This document shows, one piece after another, positions 12,341 to 24,100 of a stretch of DNA of 64,000 bases. The notes below the pieces were generated by a model that saw only the letters and a program-made list of their open reading frames with translations, was not told the origin of the DNA and ran no database searches. How positions within the stretch are numbered: the stretch's first letter is position 1; every line of letters begins with the position of its first letter. This DNA comes from Guyanagaster necrorhizus (taxonomy: Eukaryota; Basidiomycota; Agaricomycetes; Agaricales; Physalacriaceae): the NCBI RefSeq assembly GCF_019112545.1, contig NW_025064907.1, forward strand, positions 248,001 through 312,000, read 5' to 3'. Both the position numbers and the translations under genes were made by a program.

Positions 12341-13290
12341 TGATTCCAAGGCACAAATTTTGAATGTCAAACTAAATTTTGTGTGTGATCCTCTCCTCTT
12401 CAAGGGGGCATCTGACGATATTGACTGATTCCTCACAGACTGCAATTAATATTTTCAAGTATTCATCTCATAGTTTCTGCTTGATATATACAAAGTGACA
12501 TATACTTTGATGTATCTGGAAGACAAGGCAAAGATATGGTGGGTCCTTCTGGCCTCCACATTCTGATTGACCATATGACAACATCATCAATATCTCTCAT
12601 GGCCAGTATTCAAACAAATGATCCATAATAAATTCATGGATCCAGCTATCCAAGAAGTCCACAAGCAGAAGATGAAGGACTACAAAATGGGTGATAAAGT
12701 GGCCACCGACTACTTTGATAAGTTGAAATGACTCAGTAAACTTGCTGGAGTATAAGAAGACATGGCTGATACAGAACAAATGGTTGAATACATGAAGAGG
12801 AGACTGTCATCCTCTTACCTCAAGATCATCTCAGACCTTGGACATAGTATTCCAGTCAGCTATGACAAGTGGAAGACCAGAATCATCATTATGTGGTGAG
12901 AACAACAGCAGCAGAAGGCAGAGTCATCCACCCTATTATGGGATGGACACAGGAACCAGGGACAGAGCTTGAAGCCCTCTACCTCCTATGTGATCACATT
13001 CTCTAAGCCCAGTGGCTCAGCCCCAACTTCTCAATATGGTGAGAAGCAAACCAGTACAGACACAACATATACTGGAATGGATAAGCCAATGGATGTGGAT
13101 CACCTCAAGAAGGAGGGGAAGTGCTTTAATTGTGGCTAGAAGGGCCACATGGCAAGAAACTGTCTGCAGAAGAAGAACAAGTGCACCCAAGAAGATATAT
13201 GGGCATAGATTGCTGAACTAATGAAGGAGGAACAGGATCTTGATCAGAATGATAAGGCTGAGGAGGTAAAAGGTGAGGCAAAACAGTGAG
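12340..13290 (+). pseudogene. Element B gag remnant with CCHC knuckle
   Basis: Capsid-like sequence followed at about 13120-13165 by a CCHC knuckle: CFNCG, then a stop where Trp or Gln would be expected, then KGHMARNC. The neighbouring sequence HLKKEGKCFNC matches F (34.6 kb) and A (4.95 kb). Several TGA/TAG codons interrupt the frame. Confidence 0.85.
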
Positions 13291-13559
13291 TGATTCCACT
13301 GATTTGGCCAAGAACCTGAGTAATAGGTCACAAACTGCTGGACAGACTGACAATTCTTTCTCTGTAGAACCCTCTATGCCTAAATTATGCATGCATTCAA
13401 ATATATCTGATCTTATTACTCATGGACATGAATGACCTAAGAACCCGACCTCAACAACTCAAGCACTGATAAAGGGCCAAAGAGGGGCAGAGAGCCCCAA
13501 AGGTGCATCCTTATTCATGGTTTGCCAAGCTAAAAATCCAAAACAGGCTCAATTGTCTA

Positions 13560-16500
13560 CAGGCCAAACAGAGGCAGAGGGCTCCATTGGTTGGCTAAAA
13601 TCATTTGACACTGAATGGACTTAGTGAGCCATCAAAGATGCAAAGGATGAAGCAGTGGCAAAGGATGAAGCAGTGGCAAAGGCTGTACTCAAGAACTGGG
13701 TATACAAGACTTGAACTGAGGAGGTGATTGATGATATGATCACTGGGATGCCAACAACAGAATGGAATTGAGCCCTGAAATGGCTCAACAAACTCTATGG
13801 GCCACAAAAATTCATTTGGCAGTCCAAGACTGGGGGGCAAGACTTAATAGCCAAGGCTCAGATCAAGACACTGATGTCTTGATCTACCCATGCAGTCACA
13901 GATCGACAGTGGCTGCATGGGGAGCTCAATCAATCATGCCTTTGTTGCTAGGCACAATCTCCCCACTCAGGCCACAGCAGCCCCAATTTCCATCTACAAT
14001 GCAGATGGGATAAAGAACCAAGCTGGTTCAATCATCAAATATGTGGAGCTTAGGCTCACTATTGGTGATTATTCCAAATGAATGAACTTGGCAGTAACAG
14101 ACTTAGGAACCAAGAAAATATTCCTTGGACATGATTGGCTGATCTGACACAATCTACTAATCAACTGGAAGACCAGATGCATCATTTTTGCTCAATGTCA
14201 TTGCTAGAAAATCCCATTTGAACTACTGGATAAAGATCCTGAAGATTGGTGGAATAAAGAGATGGAAGATGGTGAAATGATTCTTGCCATTGACCTACAA
14301 AGGGCCATTAACATTTGAGCCATTCACCATGCTAATGACCTAGCCACAAAAGCCAATGCCAACAAGAGGGAAAGGACATTTGAAGAAATGGTATCTGACT
14401 GGGCATGGGACTATTGAGACTTATTTGAAAAGGAAAGTTTTGATGAATTACCTGAATCAAAGCCCTGGAACCATGCCATAGAATTGATTCCCAATGCGAA
14501 TACCAACCTGGATTGCAAATGCTACCCACTTGGCAACAATGAACAACAGGAATTGGACAAGTTCCTCAATGAGAACTTATCCAGTGGGAGAATCAGGCCA
14601 TCAAAGTCCCTGATGGCTTCTCTCTTCTTTTTCATCAAAAAGAAGAATGGAAAACTCCAACTAGTACAGGATTATTGGAAGCTCAATGAAATGATGATCA
14701 AGAACCATTATCTACTTTCCTTAATTTTGGAGTTAATGGATAAACTCTGAGATGCTAAATATTATACTGAGCTGGATGTCCAGTGGGGGTATAACAATGT
14801 GCACATCAAAGAAGGTGACAAATGGAAGATCACTTTCTAAACAAACTGATGATTATGTTCTTTGGACTCATAAATTGACCTGCTATGTTCCAGTGGATGA
14901 TGAATGACATCTTCAAAGATCTCATTGCCACAGGAAAGGTGACAATCTATTTGGACGATATTCTCATCATGTCCAAAACCAAGGAGGAACACAGATGGCT
15001 AGTATGCTAGATACTGGCCTTAATGAGGAAGCATCGACTCTTCTTCAAGGCTGAGAAATATGAATTTGAGGTACTGAAAACTGAGTACCTCAAAGTCATT
15101 ATCAGTGAAGGAAGCATCAGGATGGACCCTGTCAAGGTGGCAGGAGTAACTGAGTGGCCAGAGCTGACAAAGAAGAAGGAACTGCAATCATTCTTTGGAT
15201 TCACCAACTTCTACCAATGGTTCATCTGAGACTACAGCAAAATAGTCTAACCTATGACACAATTGACTGAGAATTTCCCATGGACTTGGGTAATTTCCCA
15301 ATGGATGGCATTTGATGATCTCAAATGCTGATTGGCTGAAGACGTCATTCTGCCCATACCAAGCCAGGATGGAAAATTCAGGGTGGAAGCCAACTCCAGT
15401 GAAGGCACTATTGGAGTGATCCTTTCACAAGAACAGGATGGCAAATAGCAACCAGTTGCCTTTATGTCAAATATGCTCACTGTTACTGAGCACAACTATG
15501 AAATATATGACAAGAAACTCCTTGTCATAATGCTTGCCCTCACTGAATAGCAGCACTATCTCATTAGAGTGGTCCAGACCTTTGAGATCTGGACAGATCA
15601 TCAGAACCCCTGATATTTCCATCTCCCACAGAAGCTTAACCACTGACAAGCCTGATGAATCACAGAATTATCACAATATGAATATATGCTACACCATAAG
15701 GCTGGTGCAGCAAACAAGAAGGCTGACTTTCTTAGCCAGAGAGCTGACCATGACCAGAGAGGAGACAACAATAAGAAAGTCATGCTCCTACAACCAGAGC
15801 ACTTTCAGGCTATGATTATGCCCACAGAAGAGGAGATGCATGAATGCATCAAGAGTGCCACTAGAGATCTTCACAAGTGGGATCAAAGGATTGCTCTATC
15901 ACTCAACCATAAGCAGAGACTAAAAAAAAAAGAGGGATTGATCTGTTATGATGGACAGATTTATATCCCAAGGGATCAAGGACTTTGTGGTGATATCATC
16001 TCCACATGCTATGACCATGTGACTGCTGGACACTCCGAGATTGCTAAGACAAAGGAATTAGTCTTGAGAGAGTATTGATGGCCCAAGATGGACCATGATA
16101 TTATCTGATATGTTAAGGCTTATAAGGCTTGTCAGCATAGCAAGACCTCAACCCAATGGAAAGCAGCTCCACTCCACCCTAATGAGGTCTCTTCATCACT
16201 ATGGACCCATATCTCAGTGGATATGATAACCAGACTTCCCAAAAGTGATAGCTATAATGCAATCATTGTCATAGTTGATCACTTCTCAAAGGTGATCATC
16301 CTGATCACCTGCACAACAGAATTGACATCAGAAGGATGGGCAAAGATCCTACAAGATGAGGTTTATGCAAAGTATGGCATGCCTCAAATAGTGATTTCTG
16401 ACCAAGGACCACAATTTGTTTCTAAATTCTTGGATAATTTGTACCGACTCCTCAACATTAAACAAAATGCCTCAACAGCATACCACTCTCAGACAGATGA

Positions 16501-17240
16501 CCAAACAGAGTGGACAAATCAAGAAATTGAAAAGTATCTCAGACTTTTCATCAATTACTGACAAGATGACTGGACTGAGTGGCTTACACTAGCCATCTTC
16601 CAGCATAATAACAGGATCCACTTGGCAACTGGCAAAACTCTATTTTTTGTAAACTATGAGAGACACCCACAAGTAGCCCAAAGCAAACAAAGACACATGA
16701 TGACACTAGCATCCATGGATTCCACCAAAGAAATAGCAACAATCCATGAAGAAATGAAGACAGTGCTTGAAAAGGCTGCTTCAACAATGAAAAAACAATA
16801 TGACAAAAACCACAGGCCCACACATGAGTATTCAGCCAATAACAAAGTTTGGCTGGACACCACAAACCTGCATCTGCCATGTCCCAAACAGAAATTTGCA
16901 GACAAATGAACAGGACCATTCAAAGTCATCACAAAAATCAGCAATTCCATGTACAAGTTGCAGCTACCAGCAACTTGGAAAGTTCATAATGTCTTCAATG
17001 AGGCATTATTAACACCATATATTGTCCTGGCCTTTCTGAATCAAGAACAACCACTGCCTCCACCACCAGAACTCATCAATGATGAGGAACACTATAAAAT
17101 CGATGAAGTGCTAAACCACAAGCTCCAAAAGGTTAAAGCACAAGATAGAGGCATAAAAACAACTGTTGACTATCTAGTCAGCTGAAAAGGATATGGCCCA
17201 GAATCAAACCAATAGATCAACAAGAAATACATGAATGCAG
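13560..17240 (+). pseudogene. Element B pol remnant (protease to chromodomain)
   Basis: The protease has the intact IDSGCMGSS motif near 13900. RT spans about 14480-15000 with YLDD intact at 14948-14959. RNase H is at 15340-15640 (WTDHQNP visible). The integrase H2C2 region is at 15900-16150 with several cysteine/histidine positions kept, and the core at 16217-16561 shows VDHFSKV, SDQGPQFVSKF and a YHSQTDDQTEWTNQE segment. A chromodomain at about 17160-17215 reads DYLVS, stop, KGYGPESNQ, with the conserved Trp turned into TGA. Many other TGG-to-TGA or TAG changes break the frame. Confidence 0.9.
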
Positions 17241-17484
17241 AGAAAGCAATCTATAACTATGAACAATGAATTAATAAGGTGGATGCAGGGGATATACAGC
17301 AAAGAGCAATGTATGACTGAAAGTCACAATATAACAATGACAAGAAGGAGCTTCCATCAATATCTGCAATGCCAGCAGGATACTCTGATATATCTCCTCT
17401 TCCATCAGGACTAGAAAGGACTGTGGATGCTTGCATATGGACATGAAGACTTATCCCTAATTAAGCCATTGGGATGATGGTCTT

Positions 17485-17494
17485 AAGAAGGGGG
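17485..17494 (+). other. Element B polypurine tract
   Basis: AAGAAGGGGG lies three bases upstream of the 3' LTR, the expected position of the plus-strand DNA primer. Confidence 0.75.
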
Positions 17495-17497
17495 TAA

Positions 17498-18029
17498 TGT
17501 TATGATTTTTTCCATTTTCTTTCTTTTTTCCTTGATTTATTTGAGATTGACCCCTATTTCTGCTTAGTCAGAGCACCTAGACCTAATGCTTAGGATTGTG
17601 GGAATGCTTAGTCATCAACACCATCCTGATTCTGGTCACTGCTGCAAAGCTGTGCAACAGCATAAAGACAGAGAAGCCTCTCTTATCTTTGCACAGCAGT
17701 AACAGCAGTAACAGCACAATAGCAGAACAATACTTTTTGTAGGTATCTTAGCAATGCTGGACAAAAGCACAGTATAGTGCAGCACAGACAATTAGATAGC
17801 TATATTCTTAGAACAATAAGAATTTAGTATTTAAGTAACATAGCTCTCACTGTAGTAACTCCAGCTTCAAGCTAAAGTTTATTCTCCACCATCTTATCTT
17901 GAGTGACTTGTAACCACCTTGATCACACAATGCCAACAACAGATCAGTGGACTCTGATAGTATAACCTGAAGTGCAAGGTTCTATCAGTTTATCATGTGT
18001 TATTAGTCACATGGAATTTGGGCTTAACA
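17498..18029 (+). repeat. Element B 3' LTR
   Basis: 532 bp, starts TGTTATGATT, ends GGGCTTAACA. It contains AGCTTCAAGCTAA at 17863-17875, the exact complement of the primer site. Confidence 0.95.
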
Positions 18030-18317
18030 AGATGGCTATCCAAGTTGATATTCAAACTGAGTAATTACAATGATTGTACATGGTTTATATACTATTAATA
18101 GTTAATTCTGAGTTGAAGTCCATTGGATTCTGATGTCAATTGTTTGCTACTATTTTCAGAGTCTAAATACTGCAATGTGAAATATAGATGTGAAATGATA
18201 ATGGTAAAATGAAATTGATAGTTAATAGGAAATGAGCAGAGTCTGATGGAACTTGGTGATTAAATCCATGGTTGGTCAAAGTGATGTGGAGGCTGGCAGC
18301 ATGCATGTAACACAGGC

Positions 18318-18762
18318 TGTAAGTAGGATATATATTCTCTCTACCTCACTTTCACAAGGTCACAAGAATTCATGAGTCTTGCCTTCTGTACTATATATTA
18401 GTGCTTCTTATCTTCCTCCTATCACAGATTGCAAGTGAAAGTGTACTCTCTTCACCTCTCAGGTTGCAAGAAGATTGAGTACAAGTAAGTCAAGCTTTCT
18501 TGACTGCTGTATTCAGCTACTTTCATCTCCTAGATTGTAAGCAAGACAGAATACAATCTACAATCCTACAGATTGGCCATTATCTGGCAGACTGTGATCA
18601 GAAGAGAGGTCATCCTCTCTCTGCCATGTATCTTCACAGTCTTATTAGATATGATTCTTAATGATCTCTCTTTGCCTTGTATACTTACAGTTTTGCTAGA
18701 CATAGTAGTGCTTGCTAAGTTAAATAATACTTATTTGATCTACATATTATCTCTATAGTCTC
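18318..18762. other. Unassigned flank between the solo LTR and element D
   Basis: AT-rich sequence with some internally repeated phrases (TCTCTTTGCCTTGTAT and TCTCTCTGCCATGTAT within 18610-18690). No domain recognised. It continues the flank at 130-382 across the solo-LTR insertion. Confidence 0.5.
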
Positions 18763-19055
18763 TGTTAAGTCCAAGTGACATGTGATCTGAACATGTGATA
18801 AACTGATGCTGTATTATATTCATACAGTCACATCAGAGTTTGCTTGGATATGTTATATAGGTGGAGTGTCTCAAGGCTTAGACAAGTAGGCTCAAGATAG
18901 AATAGTGTAGAATAAACTTTAGCTCAAAGCTGAGTATCTACAGTGAGAGCTATGCTACTTATATACATTTTCACTCTGTGATAAATATAATCCTACTAAT
19001 TGTACATTTCTGTACTATAGTGCTTGTTGCTTCTGGTCATCAGAGAGGTGACAAT

Positions 19056-19547
19056 TGTTAGGAACATGCCAATCGAGTAGGCTTGAGTGCACATGTGGAG
19101 TCTGGCAGAGTGTGTGGGCATTGATGAAGCTATTGGCAATGTCACCCTTGAGTCGGAGCCCAAGGATCTGGATGGACAGACTGGAGTTCTGTCAGAGAAG
19201 TGAGCAGGAGTATCCTTTGGAGCAGAATCCGACGGGTGAGATAGGGAAGAGTGAGTACGAAGTGTAGATGGCTTATCCAAGTTGATATTCAAACTGAGTA
19301 GCTATGATGATGTACATGGCTTTATATACTAATGGTAGCTAATTCTGAGTCGGGTTCCATTGGGTTCTGGTGTTGGTATTCGTTACCGAGTTCAGGGTCT
19401 AGATATTACAATGTGAAATACAGATGTGAAATGATACTGATGAAATGAAATTAGTAGGTAATGGGAAGCAGTCAGAGTCCGGTGGGTAGTGTGATTGGAT
19501 TTGCGGTTGGTTGAGGTGACACAGAGGCCGGCAGCATGCACGTAACA
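19056..19547 (-). repeat. Element C 3' LTR
   Basis: 492 bp from TGTTAGGAACATGCC to GCACGTAACA, very similar to 26551-27042. It is preceded by the ACAAT duplication. Confidence 0.96.
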
Positions 19548-19550
19548 GTA

Positions 19551-19560
19551 TCCCCCTCTT
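19551..19560 (-). other. Element C polypurine tract
   Basis: Reads AAGAGGGGGA on the minus strand, directly inside the 3' LTR (minus-strand order: tract, three bases, LTR). Confidence 0.75.
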
Positions 19561-19792
19561 AGCATTCTTGCCCTCAAGAGCACAGATTCTGATGGCTGGT
19601 GAGACCATATGAAAGATTGTTGGTGGCCATGGGAGTTTTTTCAGCTTGATCTGAAACCACCATCTTTGTCTATGTCATCGCTCATACACTCCTGAGCCTT
19701 TGGTGAGGGGATCCACCCCCGATGGCCCTGAAGAGGCCAAGGAATTGTTTCGTCTGGAATGGTGAACCGTGGAGGAAGAATATGCGGAGGCC

Positions 19793-20990
19793 ATGGAGAG
19801 CCATTTGGAATGGCAAGGGGAGTGGGAGTGGGAGGAAAGGGTCCAGGCAGACCATGTGGCCTGGGAGGCATGGAAAAAGAAGCAGAAGGAGGAGTTGGAG
19901 AGGAAGAGGGAGGAGGTTCAGCAGGCTGCGGAGAGGTGGGCTAAGGAGGCAGAGGAGGTGTTGAAAGAGATGGCTTGGAGGGAAGCTGAGGAGAGGGAGG
20001 CTGCGGAGGCAGTGGCGAGGGCTGAGGCTAAGGAGGTAGAGCCGGAGGGGATGGTTGCAGAGGATGGGTTGCAAATGACCCCCGTGGAGGCCATTGATTT
20101 TTGGCTGCATCGAGTGTTGGTGGAACGGTTTGGTCCTGGCCCCAGTCTTCGCTTCAAGAAGGTGACTTGCCCTATGCCTCCGGAATCTGATGATGAACAG
20201 GACAAGAGGACTGAGGGGGATGATGAGTCTGAGGAATCTGAGGGGACTCTGGAGAGGAGGAAGAGGGTGCAGGAGAGGAAGAGAAGGGCAGCAGGTCCGG
20301 CGAAGAAAGGCTGTAAATGCAAGTTCAGGTCGAGGAGCGTAGTGGATGGCAGTGGGACAGAGGTGGTTGTTAGCCTCAAAAAGTGGGCAAGGTTGGAAGT
20401 GGTGGGACCGGTGGGGGGCGAGGAATTGTTGGATGGTGAAAGTAAGTGTCTTGGTTTTCTTTCATGGCTCAACTTAGCTTTTGTTTTCAGGGAGTTGTGT
20501 GCGCTGTCATCAAGATGGTGCCTGGTGTTATGCACGTCTGGTAACCAAAGGTGCTGGTCAAGGGCGGACTTGCTCTCGCTGCAAGATCAAGAAAACCGCC
20601 TGTTCGTTCAACAAGGGGGTCACCATGAGCAAGGTGATCAGCAGTGTGGAGGTCTCTGCCGGTCTCCACCAACTTTCACAATTGATACATAAGTTGATGC
20701 ATCACGTGGATGAGTTGGTGGACAAGGTGGTGGATGTTCATGATACTGTGGCAGGTCTTCAAGACAACTACAGTTCCAATAATGTGTCGTCTCCTTCAGA
20801 GCTGTTTTCAGAGTCTGAGATGGAGGCCTGAAAGAAGGCCCGACTGATTTTCAAGGATGAGAGGGATCAGGAGGTGGAGGATCTTTGGGAGGCGATGTTG
20901 AAGGGGCTGGATGAGGATATAGAGGAGTTGAAGGAGTGGGGGGAGAGTTCGGGTTCCAGTGCGGGCCCATCGGATTCCACTTTTTTGTGA
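19793..20990 (+). CDS. Antisense accessory gene of element C: coiled-coil protein with Zn(II)2Cys6-like cluster
   Basis: This gene runs opposite to gag-pol, in the space between the pol end and the 3' LTR. Exon 1 (first ATG 19793) ends at 20441; a clean intron (GTAAGT to TTTTCAG, 20442-20490, 49 bp) joins it in phase to exon 2. The first ~110 residues are rich in Glu, Lys, Arg and Ala and look like a long coiled coil; a Lys/Arg-rich segment follows. Exon 2 at 20496-20603 encodes C-x2-C-x6-C-x14-C-x2-C-x6-C, the spacing of a fungal zinc cluster, with basic residues (CSRCKIKKTAC) in the second half. A TGA at 20829 interrupts the frame, but the same frame continues with helical, acidic sequence to TGA 20988-20990. 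Upstream, the frame also continues past a TGA at 19763 (PEEAKELFRLEW before it), so the true start may be further 5'. A DNA-binding or RNA-binding role is inference only. Because of the two stops this copy may be non-functional. Confidence 0.65.
20496..20603 (+). other. Cys6 cluster of the antisense gene
   Basis: 36 codons starting and ending with Cys. The six cysteines fall at positions 1, 4, 11, 26, 29 and 36. Classical Zn(II)2Cys6 proteins have the basic residues in the first half; here they are in the second half, and the central loop of 14 residues is longer than usual, so fold identity is not certain. Confidence 0.6.
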
Positions 20991-21150
20991 ATATTTTGTA
21001 CAAAATGTATATAGAAAAGGGCATTGGATGTTGGTGGTGGACAAAAATGTAAATGCAAAAAATTTTTTTTGACTTTGAAAGTGTAGGAAGAGTGATCGAT
21101 CGGTGGTAATTAGTGGTTAGAATTGAAATGGTAAGGTGGGGCGATGGTGG
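20991..21150. other. Convergent 3' regions of the antisense gene and pol
   Basis: A short AT-richer spacer including a T-rich run at 21060-21070. It lies between the end of the antisense gene and the end of the pol frame, so both transcripts would need to end here or overlap. Confidence 0.45.
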
Positions 21151-24100
21151 TGTCCAGAGTAGCACTGTATTAGGAATGGGATGTTTGAATAACTTTGGAC
21201 AAGAGTCCTGGTTTGTCTGGGTATCAGTGGTGGAATTCTTCAATAAATTTATCAGTGGAGAACTCGGAGGCTGGTAACCAAGCAAATTCTTCGTTGGTAC
21301 CTTCATATCCTAACCACTGGATTTTGTACAGCAGTGGGCAGCAGAACTGGCGGTCCAGTTTAGAGTCGAGGATTTGGGTTATTTTGAAATGTTCTTCTCC
21401 ATCAACTTCAACTGGAGGCGGTGGTGGTTGGATTCAGTTAGGAATGGTGTTTTCTTCTATGGGTTCCAATTGTGACACATGAAAGATGAGGTGAATGGAC
21501 CGGAGGTCCGGCAGAAGCCTCAGAGTAAAGGAGTGAGTACCAGATTGGGCTATGATTTCAAAAGGACCAAGGTATTTCTCCAAGAATTTTCTGGTCAGGC
21601 AGGTGGTTTTGATATGTTTGGAGCTGAGGTAGACCTTGTCCCCCACTGTGAATGGAGGTGCTGGAATCCGGTGCTTGTCTGCTTAGGTCTTGTAGTGAGA
21701 CTGGGCTTCAGAAATTTCATCCTTCAGTAATTGATGGAGTTCATCAAGGTTGACCACGAAATCTCGGGCCCAGGCAGAGGCGATATCCCTTTCAGGGTGA
21801 ACGGTGATGTTGGGGTGGTAACCCTTGTTAGCGAAGAATGAGAAAATTCCGGTGGACATGTTAGAGGCATTATTGTAGGCGAATTCAGCAATAGGTAAGA
21901 GGGTATCCCAGTTGTCCTGCTAGTAGGAGCAGTAGATGCAGATGTATTGTTCCAGAGTTTGGTTTGCTCGTTCAGTTTGGCCATCGGCCTCCAGATGATA
22001 ACCAGAGGTAAGGTGGAGTTCCATGTCAAGGGCCACGGCTAAGGTGCAAGTAAATTGGGAGATGAATTCAGAGCCGTGATCAGATGTGATATGACTGGGT
22101 ACCCCATGTTTGGAGAATACGTGGATAAGGAAAAGTTGGGTGAGCTCCATAGAGTTGATGGTGTCATGAGTGGAAATGAAGATGGCTTGCTTGCTAGCTT
22201 GGTCTATAACTACTAAGATGACAGTGAATCCGTTGGAGTCCAGTAGTTGTTCAATGAAGTCCATGGAAATAGAATCCCATAGCCATTCGGGAACTGGCAG
22301 AGGTTTCAGTAACCCATAGGGGCAGTGTCTGGGTGCCTTGTTGCATCCACAAACTGTGCAGGACTTAATATAGTGTTGAACATATTCACACATCTTTGGC
22401 TAGGTGTAGTTCCACCAGACTAGTTCTAATGTCCGGTTTTGACCAAAGTGACCTGCCAAGATGTGATCATGATTGTTCTGTAGTATACGGAGATGGAGAT
22501 TGTTGTAGTCTGGAACGTAGATGTGGCCTTCGAAGTGAAGGATATTGGATTCGTCAATAGACTATTGAGAGGGAGAGGATTCAGAAGCAGCCTTGGCCTG
22601 GCAGAGGCCGTCAGAGGACATAGCATCAGAGGATTGTGCTTGTCTGATATCAGTGTGGAGTTTGTCAATATCCATGATGGCACTAGCCCATAGGGTGGGG
22701 CCTTCAAGATAGGTTGCTCGGAGTGATGTGGAGAGTTGTTCTTGGGTGAACATGGGTCGGAAATTATGGGGGTTGATTTGAGCATATTGGCTATCCCCCT
22801 CTTTAGAGTAGACATCCCATCATCTAGTGAGCGCATCTGGTTTCCCACCAAGTTTTCCAGGGCAGAACCGGATTACTAGATTGAACTGGGATAGGTATTC
22901 GGACCAGCAGACCTGTCGGCAGATTAGAATCTTAGTGGTGGCAAAGTATTCAAGGTTCTTGTGGTCTGTTACGACATCGATGGAGTCTGTGGAGCCTTCA
23001 AGGTAGTGCCGCCAATGTTTAAAGGCTTCAAAAATGGCTAGAAGCTCTTTGTCATGGGTGTCATAGTTGAGTTCAGCATTGTGGAGGCTCCGGGAGTGGA
23101 AAGCGATGGGGTGAATTTTGCCATCTTCAAGATAGATGGAGAGGATAGCTGCAATTGCATAGTCAGAGGCATCGGTTTCCACCACTATCTTTCGATCGGA
23201 AACTCAGTAGGTAAGAATGGGGGCATGTGTAAAGGCCTGTTTCAACTCATTGAAGGTGGCCAAGCATTTGTTGTCAAATTTCCATGGAGTTCCCTTGTGG
23301 GTGAGTCATGTAAGGGGGAGGACGATATCGCTATATTCGTGTATGAAGCGACGGTAGAAGTTGGCAAAGCCAAGAAAAGATTAGATGTCCTTGACTTTTC
23401 ATGGCACCGGCCAGTTGACAATGGCCTTGACTTTTTCTTCAGACATGCAAAGTTCTTCAGGGGATAGGATGTAGCCTAGATATTCCATGGAATCCTGGTT
23501 GAATTCGCATTTGGAACCTTTGCAATAGAGTCCATTAGCTCTAAGCCTGCATAAGACCTCACGAACATGTTTCTGGTGGTCTTCCGGATTGTCAGAATAT
23601 ATGAGGATGTTGTTGAGGTAGACTACTACTGATATGTCGAGCATATCAGAGAATATATTGTTCACAAATCGTTGGAATGCCGCTGAAGCATTTGTGAGGC
23701 CAAAGGGCATGACATGCCATTTGAAGGAACTGTAATGGGTCCGGAAGGCTGTTTTCCATTCATCCCCCTTAGCTATGCGAACAAGATGGTAGGCATGCCG
23801 AAGGTCGAGCTTGGTGTAGATGTGTGCAGAGCGGGTGGAGTCGAGAAGATCAGAAATGAGGAGAAGAGGGTAGTGATCCTTCTTGGAGATTTTGTTTAGG
23901 CCACAGTAGTCGACACAAAGTCAAAGTTCACCAGTCTTTTTCTTGACAAATAGAACTGGAGCTCCATGTGGAGAGCGGGATGGAGTAATGAACCCATTGC
24001 GCAGATTATCATCAATGAACTCTTGTAGGGCCTTGAGTTCAGATTCTGAGAGAGAATAAATAGGTCCAAGCAGTGGAGAGGTTCCTTCCTCGAGGTTGAT

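Larger units (their letters stand above)
8749..18029 (+). mobile_element. Element B: complete, decayed Ty3/Gypsy chromovirus with an assembly gap
   Basis: LTRs of 532 bp each at 8749-9280 and 17498-18029 bound 9,281 bp including 995 N. The order on the plus strand is LTR, primer site, leader, gag, protease, RT, RNase H, integrase, chromodomain, polypurine tract, LTR. The target duplication is AGATG on the right (18030-18034) and AAATA on the left (8744-8748); comparison with the uninterrupted family-C LTR shows AGATG is the original. B is related to A in protein sequence but has a different LTR. Confidence 0.93.
383..18317 (-). mobile_element. Solo LTR of family C, split into three pieces by elements A and B
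   Basis: The three pieces 388-429, 8566-8748 and 18030-18312 read as one LTR when A and B are removed. They align end to end with the 492-bp LTRs of element C (19056-19547 and 26551-27042): TGTTAGAAACATGCC at the start, ATGCATGTAACA at the end. The 5-bp duplication CAGGC is present on both sides (383-387 and 18313-18317), so the piece is a solo LTR and not part of a longer element. It has lost CpG sites that the intact C copies keep (for example CCAATCGAG has become CCAATTGAT). The strand is set by the gag-pol direction in element C. Confidence 0.9.

Noticed and set aside
19682..20535. Minus-strand Leu/Pro- and Ser-rich frames in element C
   Set aside because: They are mirror images of the Glu/Lys-rich antisense gene; no domain, and the plus strand has the intron and the Cys cluster.
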